Assembly: GCF_016656965.1 (NCBI RefSeq)
Contig: NZ_CP067977.1
Location: 2,833,501 to 2,897,500 of the forward strand
Reading direction: 5' to 3'
Length of the DNA stretch: 64,000 nucleotides
From: Brevundimonas vitisensis
Lineage (GTDB): Bacteria; Pseudomonadota; Alphaproteobacteria; Caulobacterales; Caulobacteraceae
Numbering within the stretch: the first letter of the stretch is position 1; every line of letters begins with the position of its first letter. The position numbers and the translations under genes were made by a program. The notes beneath the pieces are model-generated. The model ran no database searches, had not been told where the DNA came from, and saw only the letters and a program-made list of their open reading frames with translations. Below are positions 42,889 through 51,840 of the stretch, piece after piece.

Positions 42889-43027
42889 TTTTTGCCCGGC
42901 AGTTGCTGCGGGCCTGCATCTGGCCCGGCCTTTGCGCCCCTTGCCGGTCATGACCAGGGTCCGATTGTCAAATCCGTTGAAATTCAAGGGGCTGCGCGAG
43001 CGGCCTGACGGCACTGCCGGGCAAAAA
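42889..43027. repeat. 14-bp inverted repeat in the flagellar control region
   Basis: CTGCCGGGCAAAAA occurs on the plus strand at 43014-43027 and on the minus strand at 42902-42889, an exact 14-base match in opposite orientation flanking the flgK promoter. Position and palindromic arrangement suggest binding sites for the enhancer-binding regulator FlbD, whose sites accompany sigma54 flagellar promoters in Caulobacter; identity is inferred. Confidence 0.5.
42921..42935 (+). promoter_or_regulatory. Sigma54 promoter for flgK-flgL
   Basis: TGGCCC-GGCCT-TTGC has the exact -24/-12 spacing. The predicted start near 42947 leaves a leader of about 125 bases before flgK. Together with the opposite promoter at 42770-42784 this makes a divergent sigma54 control region. 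Confidence 0.6.
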
Positions 43028-43071
43028 GCGCGCGTGTACGGGCAGGCCTTGCCGGGCGAGGGGGGTATGGC

Positions 43072-45192
43072 ATGTCGCTGAACGCCATTTTCAACACTGC
43101 CACCTCGGGGCTGACGGCGGCCCAGACGCAGTTGCGCGTGGTCTCGGACAACGTCTCCAACGTCAATACCCCCGGCTATGTCCGCAAGATCGCCGAGCAG
43201 CAGACCCTGGTCAGCCAGGGCGTCGGCTCAGGCGTCGAAGTCAGCCGCATCCGTCTGGCCACCGATCGCTTTCTGCAGGCGGCCAGCCTGAACGCCGGGG
43301 CCGAGGCCTCGCGCCAGACCGTGCGCTATGAGCTGTATGACCGCATCCAGTCGCTGTTTGGCGATCCCGGCGGCAACAGCGGCTTTTTTGCCCAGGTCGA
43401 CCAGGTCTTCTCGTCCTTCGCCGCCGCGGCCGAGGACCCGACGTCGTCGCCGCGTCGTCAGGAAGCTCTGTTCCGCGTCCAGGCGCTGTTCGATGAATCC
43501 TCGCGCGTCTCGACCCAGATCCAGGCCGTACGCGAGGACGCCGATGGCCGGCTCCAGAGCGCGGTCGAGCGGGCCAATGTCCTGTTGCAGCAGATCGAGG
43601 GCCTGAACGCCGAAATCGCTCGCTCCACCGTGGCCGGAGGCGATGCCTCGGGGGCGGAGACGGCGCAGGCGGCCCTGGTCGGTCAGCTGTCGGAACTGAT
43701 GGACGTCAAGGTCTCGGTCCGGCCCGTTGGCGGGGTCTCGATCCGGACGGGGGCGGGTGTCCTGCTGGCCGGGCAGGGGCATGCCACGCTGGAATACAAC
43801 CGCGCCGGCACGGTCACCAGCGAGACGGCCTTCAACGAGATCTGGGTGACCGAGCCCGGCGGCCAGAAACGGGCCCTGCTGGAAAGCATCACCTCGGGTG
43901 AGATCAAGGGCCTGATCGAACTGCGCGACAAGGAGGCCCCGGCGACGGCCGAGCGTCTGGCCGAACTGATGACGCGCGTCGCGGACGAACTGAACCGCGC
44001 GCACAACGCCAATGCCGCCTCTCCCGCGCCCGCCACCCTGACCGGTCGTAACACGGGCCAGACATTTGAGAGTGCGATCGCCGGCTTCAACGGCCGCACC
44101 ACCATCGCCGTGGCCAATGCGGCGGGCGTGGTTCAAGCGCGGGCCGTGATCGACTTTGCGGGCGGGGCAATGACGATCAACAATGCGGTGCCCGCCGCCG
44201 ACGCCACCACCTTCTTGGCCCAGCTGAATGCCCAGTTGGGCGGCACGGCGACTGCCAGCTTCAGCAATGGCGTGCTGACGCTGTCAGGCGCGGCTGGAAA
44301 CGGCGTGGCCATTGCCGATGACGCCAACTCGCCCAGCAACAAGTCCGGGCGCGGTTTCTCGCACTATTTCGGCCTGAACGATCTGGTCTCGACCGACCGT
44401 GTTGCCCTGTACGACACGGGGCTGAAGTTGGAGTCCCCGCACGGGTTCACGGCGGGCCAGACCCTGACCTTCCGGTTCAGCGGCGAGACGGGTGCGCGCC
44501 TGCGCGACCTAACGGTGGCGGTGCCGGCCGGGTCCAGGGTCGAGGACCTGCTGATTGCCCTGAACGATCCGGCGACGGGGATTGGTCGCTTTGGTCGGTT
44601 CGATCTGGACGGGTCCGGCAATCTGGCGTTCACCGGCTATGGCAACCCGGCCCCGGCCCTGTCGGTGCTGGAAGATCGCACCACCCAGGTGCCGTCCGGC
44701 GTCTCGGTGACCGAGCTGTTCGGCATCGGATCGGGCGTGCGGGCCTCGCGCGCCGATGGGTTCTCGCTTCGCACCGACATCCGTCAGAATCCGTCCAAAC
44801 TGGCCCTGGGACAGTTGAACGCCGCCGCCCTGGTCGGGGCTTCGGCCCTGTCGGCCGGGGATGGTCGCGGGGCTCTCAGGCTGGCTGATGCCGGTCAGGC
44901 CTCGGCCGCCTTCCAGGCGGCGGGCGACTTGGTCGGTGGATCGATCTCGGTCTCGCGCTATGCGTCCGAACTGGCCGGCGACATCGGCGGCAAGGCCTCT
45001 TTGGCTGAGAACCGCCAGTCCAGCGCCCAGGCTCTGTTTACAGAGGCAACCGCTCGGCAGAAGGCCCAGGAGGGCGTGAACCTGGACGAGGAACTGGTGC
45101 TGATGACCACCTATCAGCAGGCCTTCAATGCCTCGGCCCGTCTGATCCAGGCGGCCAAGGATATGTATGACACGCTTCTTGGGATGATGTGA
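43072..45192 (+). CDS. flgK: Flagellar hook-associated protein FlgK (HAP1)
   Basis: FlgK (706 residues) joins hook and filament. The N-terminus SLNAIFNTATSGLTAAQTQL, SDNVSNVNTPGYVRK and the C-terminal NLDEELVLMTTYQQAFNASA are conserved HAP1/axial-protein features. The middle is a long variable domain, typical of alphaproteobacterial FlgK. It is transcribed away from fliK and its TGA overlaps the flgL ATG. Confidence 0.95.
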   Translation: MSLNAIFNTATSGLTAAQTQLRVVSDNVSNVNTPGYVRKIAEQQTLVSQGVGSGVEVSRIRLATDRFLQAASLNAGAEASRQTVRYELYDRIQSLFGDPGGNSGFFAQVDQVFSSFAAAAEDPTSSPRRQEALFRVQALFDESSRVSTQIQAVREDADGRLQSAVERANVLLQQIEGLNAEIARSTVAGGDASGAETAQAALVGQLSELMDVKVSVRPVGGVSIRTGAGVLLAGQGHATLEYNRAGTVTSETAFNEIWVTEPGGQKRALLESITSGEIKGLIELRDKEAPATAERLAELMTRVADELNRAHNANAASPAPATLTGRNTGQTFESAIAGFNGRTTIAVANAAGVVQARAVIDFAGGAMTINNAVPAADATTFLAQLNAQLGGTATASFSNGVLTLSGAAGNGVAIADDANSPSNKSGRGFSHYFGLNDLVSTDRVALYDTGLKLESPHGFTAGQTLTFRFSGETGARLRDLTVAVPAGSRVEDLLIALNDPATGIGRFGRFDLDGSGNLAFTGYGNPAPALSVLEDRTTQVPSGVSVTELFGIGSGVRASRADGFSLRTDIRQNPSKLALGQLNAAALVGASALSAGDGRGALRLADAGQASAAFQAAGDLVGGSISVSRYASELAGDIGGKASLAENRQSSAQALFTEATARQKAQEGVNLDEELVLMTTYQQAFNASARLIQAAKDMYDTLLGMM

Positions 45193-46109
45193 TGACCCGC
45201 GTCTCGACCGCCGCCAACTATCAGTCTGCCCTGCTTGACCTGATGAGCGCCCAGACGCGCGCCCAAGAGGCCCAGGAGCGGGTTTCGACTCAGAAGGTTG
45301 CGACCGACCTGACCGGTTTCGGCCGCAGTTCCGAGGCCCTGACCGCGCTGAAATCGGCCCAGAGCCGCATTCAGGGTTTCATGGACACCGGGGATGCCGT
45401 CGCCGCCCGCCTGTCCGCCCAGGATCTGGCCTTCGAGCGCGTAGCCCAAGGTGCCGACCGCGCGCGCCAGGCGATCGCCGATGCCCTGGCGTCCGGCCGG
45501 GTCGACGGCCTGATGCTGGAACTTCAAGGTCATTTCCAGATCGCCAAAGAAGGCCTGAATACCAAGCATCAGGGTCAGTATCTGTTCGGCGGAGGCAATG
45601 TCGGTGATGCTCCGGTCCAGGTGGGAACTCTGGCCGAGTTGTCGCTGACGGCTGGGGCCGACGTCTTTGCCAACGGCACGCTGAAACAGGTTTCGCGCCT
45701 GGACGAGGGCACGACGGTCGAGACCGGCTTCCTGGCCGACGAGGTGGGTGAAGCCCTATTCGAGGTCTTCCGCCAGATCCAGAACTTTCACGCCGTCACG
45801 CCTGTAACGGGCCAGCCGGATCAGGCGATGAAGGATTTTCTGACGGAACGGCTCAAGGAATTCGATGAGCAGTATCAAGCCATCACCAACCAGGCGGCCC
45901 TGAACGGATCGCTTCAGAACCGCGTCGAGTCGGTCCTCAAGTCCCAGGAGGCGCAGAAGACCTCGCTGGACGAGCTGGTGGCGGGGCGCACCGACGCCGA
46001 TCTGGCCCAGGCCCTGACGGATCTGGAGTTGTCACAGGTGGCGATCCAGGCGTCGGCCCAAGTGATCAACCAGCTGCGCCAGGTGTCCCTGCTCAACTTT
46101 CTGAACTGA
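45192..46109 (+). CDS. flgL: Flagellar hook-associated protein FlgL (HAP3)
   Basis: FlgL (305 residues) is the second junction protein, homologous to flagellin. The N-terminal helix (RVSTAANYQSALLDLMSAQT, QERVSTQKVATDL) and the C-terminal helix (LAQALTDLELSQVAIQASAQ) are flagellin-like, with GQYLFGGGNVGDAPV between. I use the ATG at 45192 overlapping the flgK stop (TGATG); a GTG directly before it is in frame but inside flgK. Confidence 0.9.
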   Translation: MTRVSTAANYQSALLDLMSAQTRAQEAQERVSTQKVATDLTGFGRSSEALTALKSAQSRIQGFMDTGDAVAARLSAQDLAFERVAQGADRARQAIADALASGRVDGLMLELQGHFQIAKEGLNTKHQGQYLFGGGNVGDAPVQVGTLAELSLTAGADVFANGTLKQVSRLDEGTTVETGFLADEVGEALFEVFRQIQNFHAVTPVTGQPDQAMKDFLTERLKEFDEQYQAITNQAALNGSLQNRVESVLKSQEAQKTSLDELVAGRTDADLAQALTDLELSQVAIQASAQVINQLRQVSLLNFLN

Positions 46110-46171
46110 TTGATCGTGCGTGACAAAATGCCCATGGACCCGGTCCGGCCATTGGAACATAATGGCAACAT

Positions 46172-47413
46172 ATGGCGCAGCTCGATCTCAGGCGAAAACT
46201 TTCCATTCTGGCGGACGCGGCCAAATACGACGCATCGTGCGCGTCGTCCGGGACGTCGAAACGCAACTCCGTCGGGGGCAAGGGGATCGGTTCGACCGAG
46301 GGCATGGGCATCTGCCATGCCTATACGCCGGACGGGCGCTGCGTTTCCCTGCTCAAGATTCTGCTGACGAACTTCTGCATCTACGACTGCGCCTATTGCA
46401 TCAATCGGGTGTCGTCGAATGTGCCGCGCGCCCGCTTCAGCGTGGATGAGGTCGTCGAGCTGACGCTGAACTTCTACAAGCGCAACTATATCGAGGGTCT
46501 GTTCCTCTCGTCGGGTATCATCCGCTCAGGCGACTACACGATGGAGCAATTGGTCGAGGTGGCGCGCCGTCTGCGGGTCGATCATAACTTCCGCGGTTAC
46601 ATCCATCTGAAGCTGATCCCGGAAGCGGATCCGCTGTTGGTCGAGCAGGCGGGCCTGTATGCTGATCGCCTGTCCGCCAACATCGAACTTCCGCGCGACG
46701 AGGCCCTGCACCGGCTGGCGCCGCAGAAGGACGCCGCTGTCATCAAGAAGGCCATGGCCGATGTGCGGCTGAAGGTCGAGGCGGCCAAGCCGCAGAAGAA
46801 AGACCGTGCCCGCCCGCCCAAGTTCGCGCCGGCTGGCCAAAGCACCCAGTTGATCGTGGGGGCGGACGGTGCGCCCGACGCTGAAATCCTGGCCCGCAGT
46901 TCGTCCCTCTATGGCGGCTATGGCCTGCGCCGGGTCTATTATTCCGCCTTCAGCCCCATCCCGGATGCCAGTGCGACGCTGCCGCTGTCAAAGCCGCCGC
47001 TGATGCGCGAGCACCGGCTGTATCAGGCCGACTGGCTGATGCGGTTCTATGGGTTCAGTGCGCCAGAGATCGGGGCGGCCACCGTGGGCGGTATGCTGGA
47101 CCTGGCCATCGATCCGAAGCTGGCCTGGGCCCTCGGCCGACGCGAGCAGTTTCCCGTCGACGTGAACACGGGCCCGCGCGAAATGCTTCTGCGTGTGCCG
47201 GGGCTGGGCGTGAAAAGCGTCAACCGGATCCTGCAGGTTCGGCGATGGAAGATGTTGCGGCTGGAGGATGTCGCGCGCCTGTGCCGAGGCATAGACAAGG
47301 TGCGTCCCTTCATCGTTGCTCTGGACTGGACGCCCGGCGGGCTGACCGATGCCATTGACCTGCGCACCCGCCTGGCTCCGGCCGCTGCGCCGGAGCAACT
47401 GAGCCTGTTCTGA
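46172..47413 (+). CDS. Radical SAM protein linked to UdgX
   Basis: This 413-residue radical SAM enzyme belongs to the putative DNA modification/repair family that occurs next to UDG-like proteins (TIGR03916-type, from memory). The cluster is Cys69-x3-Cys73-x2-Cys76 in TNFCIYDCAYCINR. GIGSTEGMGICHAYTPDGRC precedes it, and a helix-hairpin-helix segment (LLRVPGLGVKSVNRILQVRR) near residue 345 suggests DNA binding. The reaction is unknown. Its TGA overlaps the ATG of the udgX-like gene. Confidence 0.85.
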   Translation: MAQLDLRRKLSILADAAKYDASCASSGTSKRNSVGGKGIGSTEGMGICHAYTPDGRCVSLLKILLTNFCIYDCAYCINRVSSNVPRARFSVDEVVELTLNFYKRNYIEGLFLSSGIIRSGDYTMEQLVEVARRLRVDHNFRGYIHLKLIPEADPLLVEQAGLYADRLSANIELPRDEALHRLAPQKDAAVIKKAMADVRLKVEAAKPQKKDRARPPKFAPAGQSTQLIVGADGAPDAEILARSSSLYGGYGLRRVYYSAFSPIPDASATLPLSKPPLMREHRLYQADWLMRFYGFSAPEIGAATVGGMLDLAIDPKLAWALGRREQFPVDVNTGPREMLLRVPGLGVKSVNRILQVRRWKMLRLEDVARLCRGIDKVRPFIVALDWTPGGLTDAIDLRTRLAPAAAPEQLSLF

Positions 47414-48879
47414 TGCGGGTGGCCGAACTGGATCATCCGACCGACTTCGACGGCTGGCGACGCGGGGCCCGGGCCCTGCGTGCGGCGGGGGTGTCGCCAA
47501 GCCAGGCTGTTTTCCGCGTGGCCGGGGAGGGGGCGCAGGGCGGCCTGTTCGACACGGCACCCTCTGCCGATTTCGCGAGCGTCACCGCAGCCTCAGAAGC
47601 CGGGGAGGGGAGCCCGTTCACCGTCCCCAAGGCCTTCGTTGATCTGGCCCAGGACGTCATCTTGCACCGTTCGGTCGACCGGTTCGATCTGATGTATCGG
47701 CTTCTGTGGCGGCTTCAGGATGCGCCCAATCTGATGCGGATCGTGTCAGACCCCGACGTTGCCGATGCCCTGGACCGGGCTAAGAATGTCTCGCGCGCCA
47801 GTCACAAGATGAAGGCTTTCGTGCGTTTTCGGCAGGTGCACGACGATCGCGGAGAGGCCTGGGTGGCCTGGTTCGAGCCGGCGCACCGGGTGCTGGAACG
47901 CACGGCTCCCTTCTTTCAGCGGCGGTTTACGGCCATGCGCTGGTCGATCCTGACGCCGGACGGCAGCGCCTTTTGGGATACCGAGACCCTGCGGTTCGGC
48001 CCGCCCGCCACGCGCGACATGGCGCCCGCCGAAGACGAGATCGAGGAGTTCTGGAAGACCTACTACGCCTCGACCTTCAATCCTGCGCGGCTGAAGACCA
48101 GGACCATGCAGGGCGAGATGCCGCGCCGATACTGGAAGAACCTGCCCGAGGCGTCCCTGATCCCGCAGCTGATCGCACAGTCGTCGCAGCGCACCGCCGA
48201 GATGGTCGCCGCGCCCGCCGCCGTGCCCAACCCGCGTTTTGCCCATGCCGTCGCGCCCGATGTCGCCCCGGCGGGCCAGGCAGACGATGCGGTCCCTGAC
48301 ACCTTGGCCGAGGCGGCGTCGGTCATCCAGGGCTGCCGCCGCTGTCCCCTGTGGCGCGACGCAACACAGGCCGTGGCGGGGCAGGGGCCGCCCGAGGCCC
48401 GCCTGATGATTGTCGGCGAACAGCCCGGCGACCAGGAGGATTTGGCCGGGCGGCCCTTTGTCGGACCCGCAGGGAATGTCTTGGATCAGGCACTGGCGCA
48501 GGCCGGAATTGATCGCGCGAGTGTCTTCCTGACCAACGCCGTCAAACATTTCAAACACGAACCGCAGGGCAAGCGCCGCTTGCACAAGACCCCGAACGCC
48601 GGCGAAGTCACCGCCTGCCGCTGGTGGCTGGATCACGAACGCCGATTGGTCCGTCCGCGGGTCGTGCTGGCCTTGGGGGCCACGGCGGGTTCCGCCGTCC
48701 TGGGACGCAAGGTGACCGTGACGGCCGAGCGAGGCCAGCCGATCCCCTTGGCCGATGGATCGATCGCGGTCTTGACCGTCCATCCCGCCTATCTGCTGCG
48801 TCTGCCGGACGAGGCGGCGCGTATAGCGGAACAGGCACGTTTCATTGAGGATTTGCGGCGCGTCGCGGCCATGATTTGA
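47413..48879 (+). CDS. UdgX-type uracil-DNA glycosylase with N-terminal DUF4130-like domain
   Basis: This is a 488-residue two-domain protein. Residues 1-250 match the partner domain usually linked to the radical SAM protein (FVDLAQDVILHRSVDRFDLM, VRFRQVHDDRGEAWVAWFEP). Residues of about 285-488 form a family 4-like uracil-DNA glycosylase with four Cys for an iron-sulfur cluster (QGCRRCPLW and others), GEQPGDQEDLAGRPFVGPAG and HPAYLLR. The R-loop KRRLHKTPNAGEV is the UdgX signature whose His forms a covalent bond to uracil-DNA. The gene is coupled to the radical SAM gene. Confidence 0.88.
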   Translation: MRVAELDHPTDFDGWRRGARALRAAGVSPSQAVFRVAGEGAQGGLFDTAPSADFASVTAASEAGEGSPFTVPKAFVDLAQDVILHRSVDRFDLMYRLLWRLQDAPNLMRIVSDPDVADALDRAKNVSRASHKMKAFVRFRQVHDDRGEAWVAWFEPAHRVLERTAPFFQRRFTAMRWSILTPDGSAFWDTETLRFGPPATRDMAPAEDEIEEFWKTYYASTFNPARLKTRTMQGEMPRRYWKNLPEASLIPQLIAQSSQRTAEMVAAPAAVPNPRFAHAVAPDVAPAGQADDAVPDTLAEAASVIQGCRRCPLWRDATQAVAGQGPPEARLMIVGEQPGDQEDLAGRPFVGPAGNVLDQALAQAGIDRASVFLTNAVKHFKHEPQGKRRLHKTPNAGEVTACRWWLDHERRLVRPRVVLALGATAGSAVLGRKVTVTAERGQPIPLADGSIAVLTVHPAYLLRLPDEAARIAEQARFIEDLRRVAAMI

Positions 48880-48975
48880 TATCGACCGTGTCCGAACCAA
48901 TACGCTTGGGCGGCGTTATTGCCCCGCTTCGGCCTTGCCCATGGGCAAAATGCGCGGCGCAATTTAGGTAAGGGC

Positions 48976-50094
48976 ATGGCCGCAGCAGACTTTCAGATCG
49001 AGGAGGCCGAGGGCAGTAACCTGACCCTTCGCCTGACCGGCGACTGGACCACAACGGGTCTGGGCAGGATCTCTCACCGTCTTGACCGGGCGGTCGAGGG
49101 GCGCTGCATCACAGCCGTCGATCTGAGTGAACTCGGGCGGTTCGACACGGCAGGGGCGCTGTCCATCGTTCAGGCTTCCAATTGCCAACTGCCGGCCGAT
49201 GCCTGGGCCGCGCGGCCGGAGGCTGGTCGCATCTATGCCATGGTCGACAAGCTGGAGCGCGAGTCGGCCCCGCCGCCGCGCCGTGCCGATGCCTTCACCC
49301 GCACCTTCGCCAAGATCGGACGGGGCGTTTACGATATCGGAGCTGAGGCGACCCTGTCGCTGGCCTTCCTGGGCCGTCTGGTGGTCGCTGTGGGCGTGGC
49401 CCTGCGCCATCCCGGCCGCATCCGTTGGGCGGCCTGGTTCAGCCAGACCGAACGCGCCGGTCTGGATGCCATTCCGATCGTGGCCACCACCAACTTCTTC
49501 ATCGGGGCCGTCATCGCCTTTCTGGGGGCCAATCTGCTGACGCAGTTCGGGGCGGGGGTTTTCACCGTCCAGCTGGTGGCCGTTGCCGTTTTGCGCGAAC
49601 TGGCTGTGCTGCTGACCGCCATCCTTCTGGCGGGTCGATCCTCTTCCTCCTTCGCGGCCGAGATCGGCTCGATGCGCATGAACCAGGAGGTCGATGCCAT
49701 GCAGGTGATGGGCGTCAATCCGTTCCAGGCCCTGGTCATCCCCCGTCTGGCCTCCATGGTCGTGATGACGCCACTGCTGACCTTCATCGGCATCATCGCC
49801 GGCCTGTTTGGCGGTCTGCTGGTGACCTGGAGCCTGCTCGGCTACGGGCCAGCCTTCTTCGTGCAGCGCATCAGCGAGGATCCGTTGATGGGCAATCACC
49901 TGATGGTCGGCATGATCAAGGCACCCGTCTTTGCTGTGGTCGTGGCTGCGATCGGCTGTCGTCAGGGCATGGCCGTGGCCGGCGACGTCGAAAGCCTGGG
50001 CCGACGCGTGACGGCCGCCGTCGTCCAGGCGATCTTTGCCATCATCCTGCTGGATGCGGTCTTCGCCATGCTGTTCCTGGAGTTGGACATATGA
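48976..50094 (+). CDS. mlaE: MlaE-type lipid transport permease with N-terminal STAS-like domain
   Basis: MlaE is the inner-membrane permease of the Mla/MCE phospholipid transport system that maintains outer-membrane asymmetry. Residues 1-90 resemble a STAS domain (LTGDWTTTGLGRISHRLDRA, VDLSELGRFDTAGAL), fused here to the permease domain with five hydrophobic helices. The permease includes NFFIGAVIAFLGANLLTQFG, ELAVLLTAILLAGRSSSSFA and IGSMRMNQEVDAMQVMGVNP. The start at 48976 follows AAGGG; in-frame codons from 48919 are not conserved. The stop overlaps the mlaF start. Confidence 0.9.
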   Translation: MAAADFQIEEAEGSNLTLRLTGDWTTTGLGRISHRLDRAVEGRCITAVDLSELGRFDTAGALSIVQASNCQLPADAWAARPEAGRIYAMVDKLERESAPPPRRADAFTRTFAKIGRGVYDIGAEATLSLAFLGRLVVAVGVALRHPGRIRWAAWFSQTERAGLDAIPIVATTNFFIGAVIAFLGANLLTQFGAGVFTVQLVAVAVLRELAVLLTAILLAGRSSSSFAAEIGSMRMNQEVDAMQVMGVNPFQALVIPRLASMVVMTPLLTFIGIIAGLFGGLLVTWSLLGYGPAFFVQRISEDPLMGNHLMVGMIKAPVFAVVVAAIGCRQGMAVAGDVESLGRRVTAAVVQAIFAIILLDAVFAMLFLELDI

Positions 50095-50888
50095 CCGACC
50101 CGGTGACCTCCCCGACGACCGACGATCGCGAGGTGCTGATCCAGGTGCGCGGACTGCTCAGTCAGTTCGGCGAGCGCACTATCCACGAGAACCTGGACCT
50201 GGATGTTCGGCGCGGCGAGGTGCTGGGCGTCGTCGGCGGATCCGGCACGGGCAAGACCGTGCTGCTGAACTCCATCATCGGCCTGAAGGAGCCGGAGGGC
50301 GGATCTATCCGCATCTTCGACCACGACATTTCCGACATGACCAAGGAGCAGGCCGCCGACATCGAGCGCCGAACCGGCGTGCTGTTCCAGCAGGGGGCTC
50401 TCTATTCCTCGCTCAGCGTGCTGGACAATGTGGCCTCGCCCCTGGTCGAGCATACCAAGATGCCCCGCGACATGATCCGCGAACTGGCAGAGATGAAGAT
50501 CGCCATGGTGGGCCTGAAGCCGGAAAGCCATCATCTGAAACCGGCCGAGCTGTCCGGCGGCATGAAGAAGCGGGTCGGCCTGGCCCGTGCCCTGGCGCTG
50601 GATCCCGAACTGCTGTTTCTGGATGAGCCGACGGCGGGGCTGGACCCCATCGGTGCGGCGGCGTTCGACGACCTGATCCGCACCCTGTCCGACGACCTGG
50701 GTCTGACCGTCTTCATGATCACCCACGATCTGGACAGCCTTTACGCCATTTGTGACCAGGTCGCCGTCCTGGCCGACAAGCATGTGGTGGAAAAGGCGAC
50801 GGTTCAGGAACTTGAGCGTTCCGACCATCCGTGGATCAAAGAATACTTCCTTGGACCGCGCGGCCGTGCCGCCAACAAGGCCGCCTGA
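50091..50888 (+). CDS. mlaF: MlaF-type ATP-binding protein
   Basis: This 265-residue ABC ATPase powers the Mla transporter. It has Walker A GGSGTGKTVLLN near residue 45, the Q-loop region RTGVLFQQGALYSSL, signature LSGGMKKRVGLARALAL, and Walker B ELLFLDEPTAGLDPIG. I start at the ATG at 50091 that overlaps the MlaE stop (ATGA). A much longer open frame runs upstream from 49425 but is antisense-like translation of the permease gene. Confidence 0.93.
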   Translation: MTDPVTSPTTDDREVLIQVRGLLSQFGERTIHENLDLDVRRGEVLGVVGGSGTGKTVLLNSIIGLKEPEGGSIRIFDHDISDMTKEQAADIERRTGVLFQQGALYSSLSVLDNVASPLVEHTKMPRDMIRELAEMKIAMVGLKPESHHLKPAELSGGMKKRVGLARALALDPELLFLDEPTAGLDPIGAAAFDDLIRTLSDDLGLTVFMITHDLDSLYAICDQVAVLADKHVVEKATVQELERSDHPWIKEYFLGPRGRAANKAA

Positions 50889-50901
50889 GGAGAGCGGAGC
50901 A

Positions 50902-51840
50902 ATGGAAAGAGACGCCCACTACGCCGCCGTCGGCATCGCCACCGTCGCCCTGATGGTGGCCCTTGCCGTCTTCTCGCTATGGCTGGCGCGCCTGTCCTTC
51001 AACGAGGAGTACGACGTCTATGACATCGTCTTCTATGGCCCCGTGCGTGGCCTGTCGGAGGGGGGCGAGGTCCATTTCAATGGCATTCGCGTAGGCGAGG
51101 TCACGGACCTGAAGCTGGACCCCAACAAGGGCGATCAGGTCATCGCCCGGATTCGTGTCGATGCAACCACGCCCGTGCGCGTGACGTCCCGCGCCCAGCT
51201 GGAGCCGCAGGGGATCACGGGCCTGAACTATATTCAGATCACCGCCGGCAATCCTCAGAGCGCCCTGCTGAAGGCCCAGTATGCCGACGGCATCACGCCG
51301 GTTATCCAGAGCCAGCCCTCGCCGATCGCCGAACTGCTCAGCGGCTCGGGCACGGTGCTGGCCCAGACGGTGGATGCGCTGAACCGGATCAACCGCGTCC
51401 TGTCGGACGACAACATCCGCTCCTTCTCGACCAGCCTGACCAACTTTGAATCGTTCAGCACCGAGCTGGAGGCCCGCAAGGGGATGCTGGCCGAGCTGGA
51501 GCAGGCCTTGATCAAAGCCAATGCCGCCATCGCCGAGTTCGAAGGCCTGGGGGCCAGCGCGCGCCAGCTGGTCGAGACGGACGGACGTCAGGCCATCGCC
51601 AACATCAACGCCGCCACGGCCGAGGCCCGCACCGCCGTCGCCTCGATCAATCGCACGGTCGGCAATCTGGAGCAGCCGCTGGGCGAGTTTGCCACCACGG
51701 GCCTGCCGCAGCTGGAACAGGCTATTCAGGGCCTGGAAGACGCAACACGGTCGCTGGAGACCCTGGTCGACGAAGTGCGCTCCAGCCCGCGTGACTTCAT
51801 CGGACGCCCGGCGTCCCGGGAACTGGAGGTTCAGCCGTGA
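50902..51840 (+). CDS. mlaD: MlaD-type MCE-domain protein
   Basis: This 312-residue periplasmic lipid-binding subunit has one N-terminal membrane anchor at about 7-29 (YAAVGIATVALMVALAVFSL), an MCE domain at about 38-115 (YDIVFYGPVRGLSEGGEVHF, GLNYIQITAG) and a long helical C-terminal part (DALNRINRVLSDDNIRSF onward) that may form the tunnel-like bundle of longer MCE proteins. The start after GGAGAGCGGAGCA is clear. It is the third gene of the operon. Confidence 0.92.
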   Translation: MERDAHYAAVGIATVALMVALAVFSLWLARLSFNEEYDVYDIVFYGPVRGLSEGGEVHFNGIRVGEVTDLKLDPNKGDQVIARIRVDATTPVRVTSRAQLEPQGITGLNYIQITAGNPQSALLKAQYADGITPVIQSQPSPIAELLSGSGTVLAQTVDALNRINRVLSDDNIRSFSTSLTNFESFSTELEARKGMLAELEQALIKANAAIAEFEGLGASARQLVETDGRQAIANINAATAEARTAVASINRTVGNLEQPLGEFATTGLPQLEQAIQGLEDATRSLETLVDEVRSSPRDFIGRPASRELEVQP

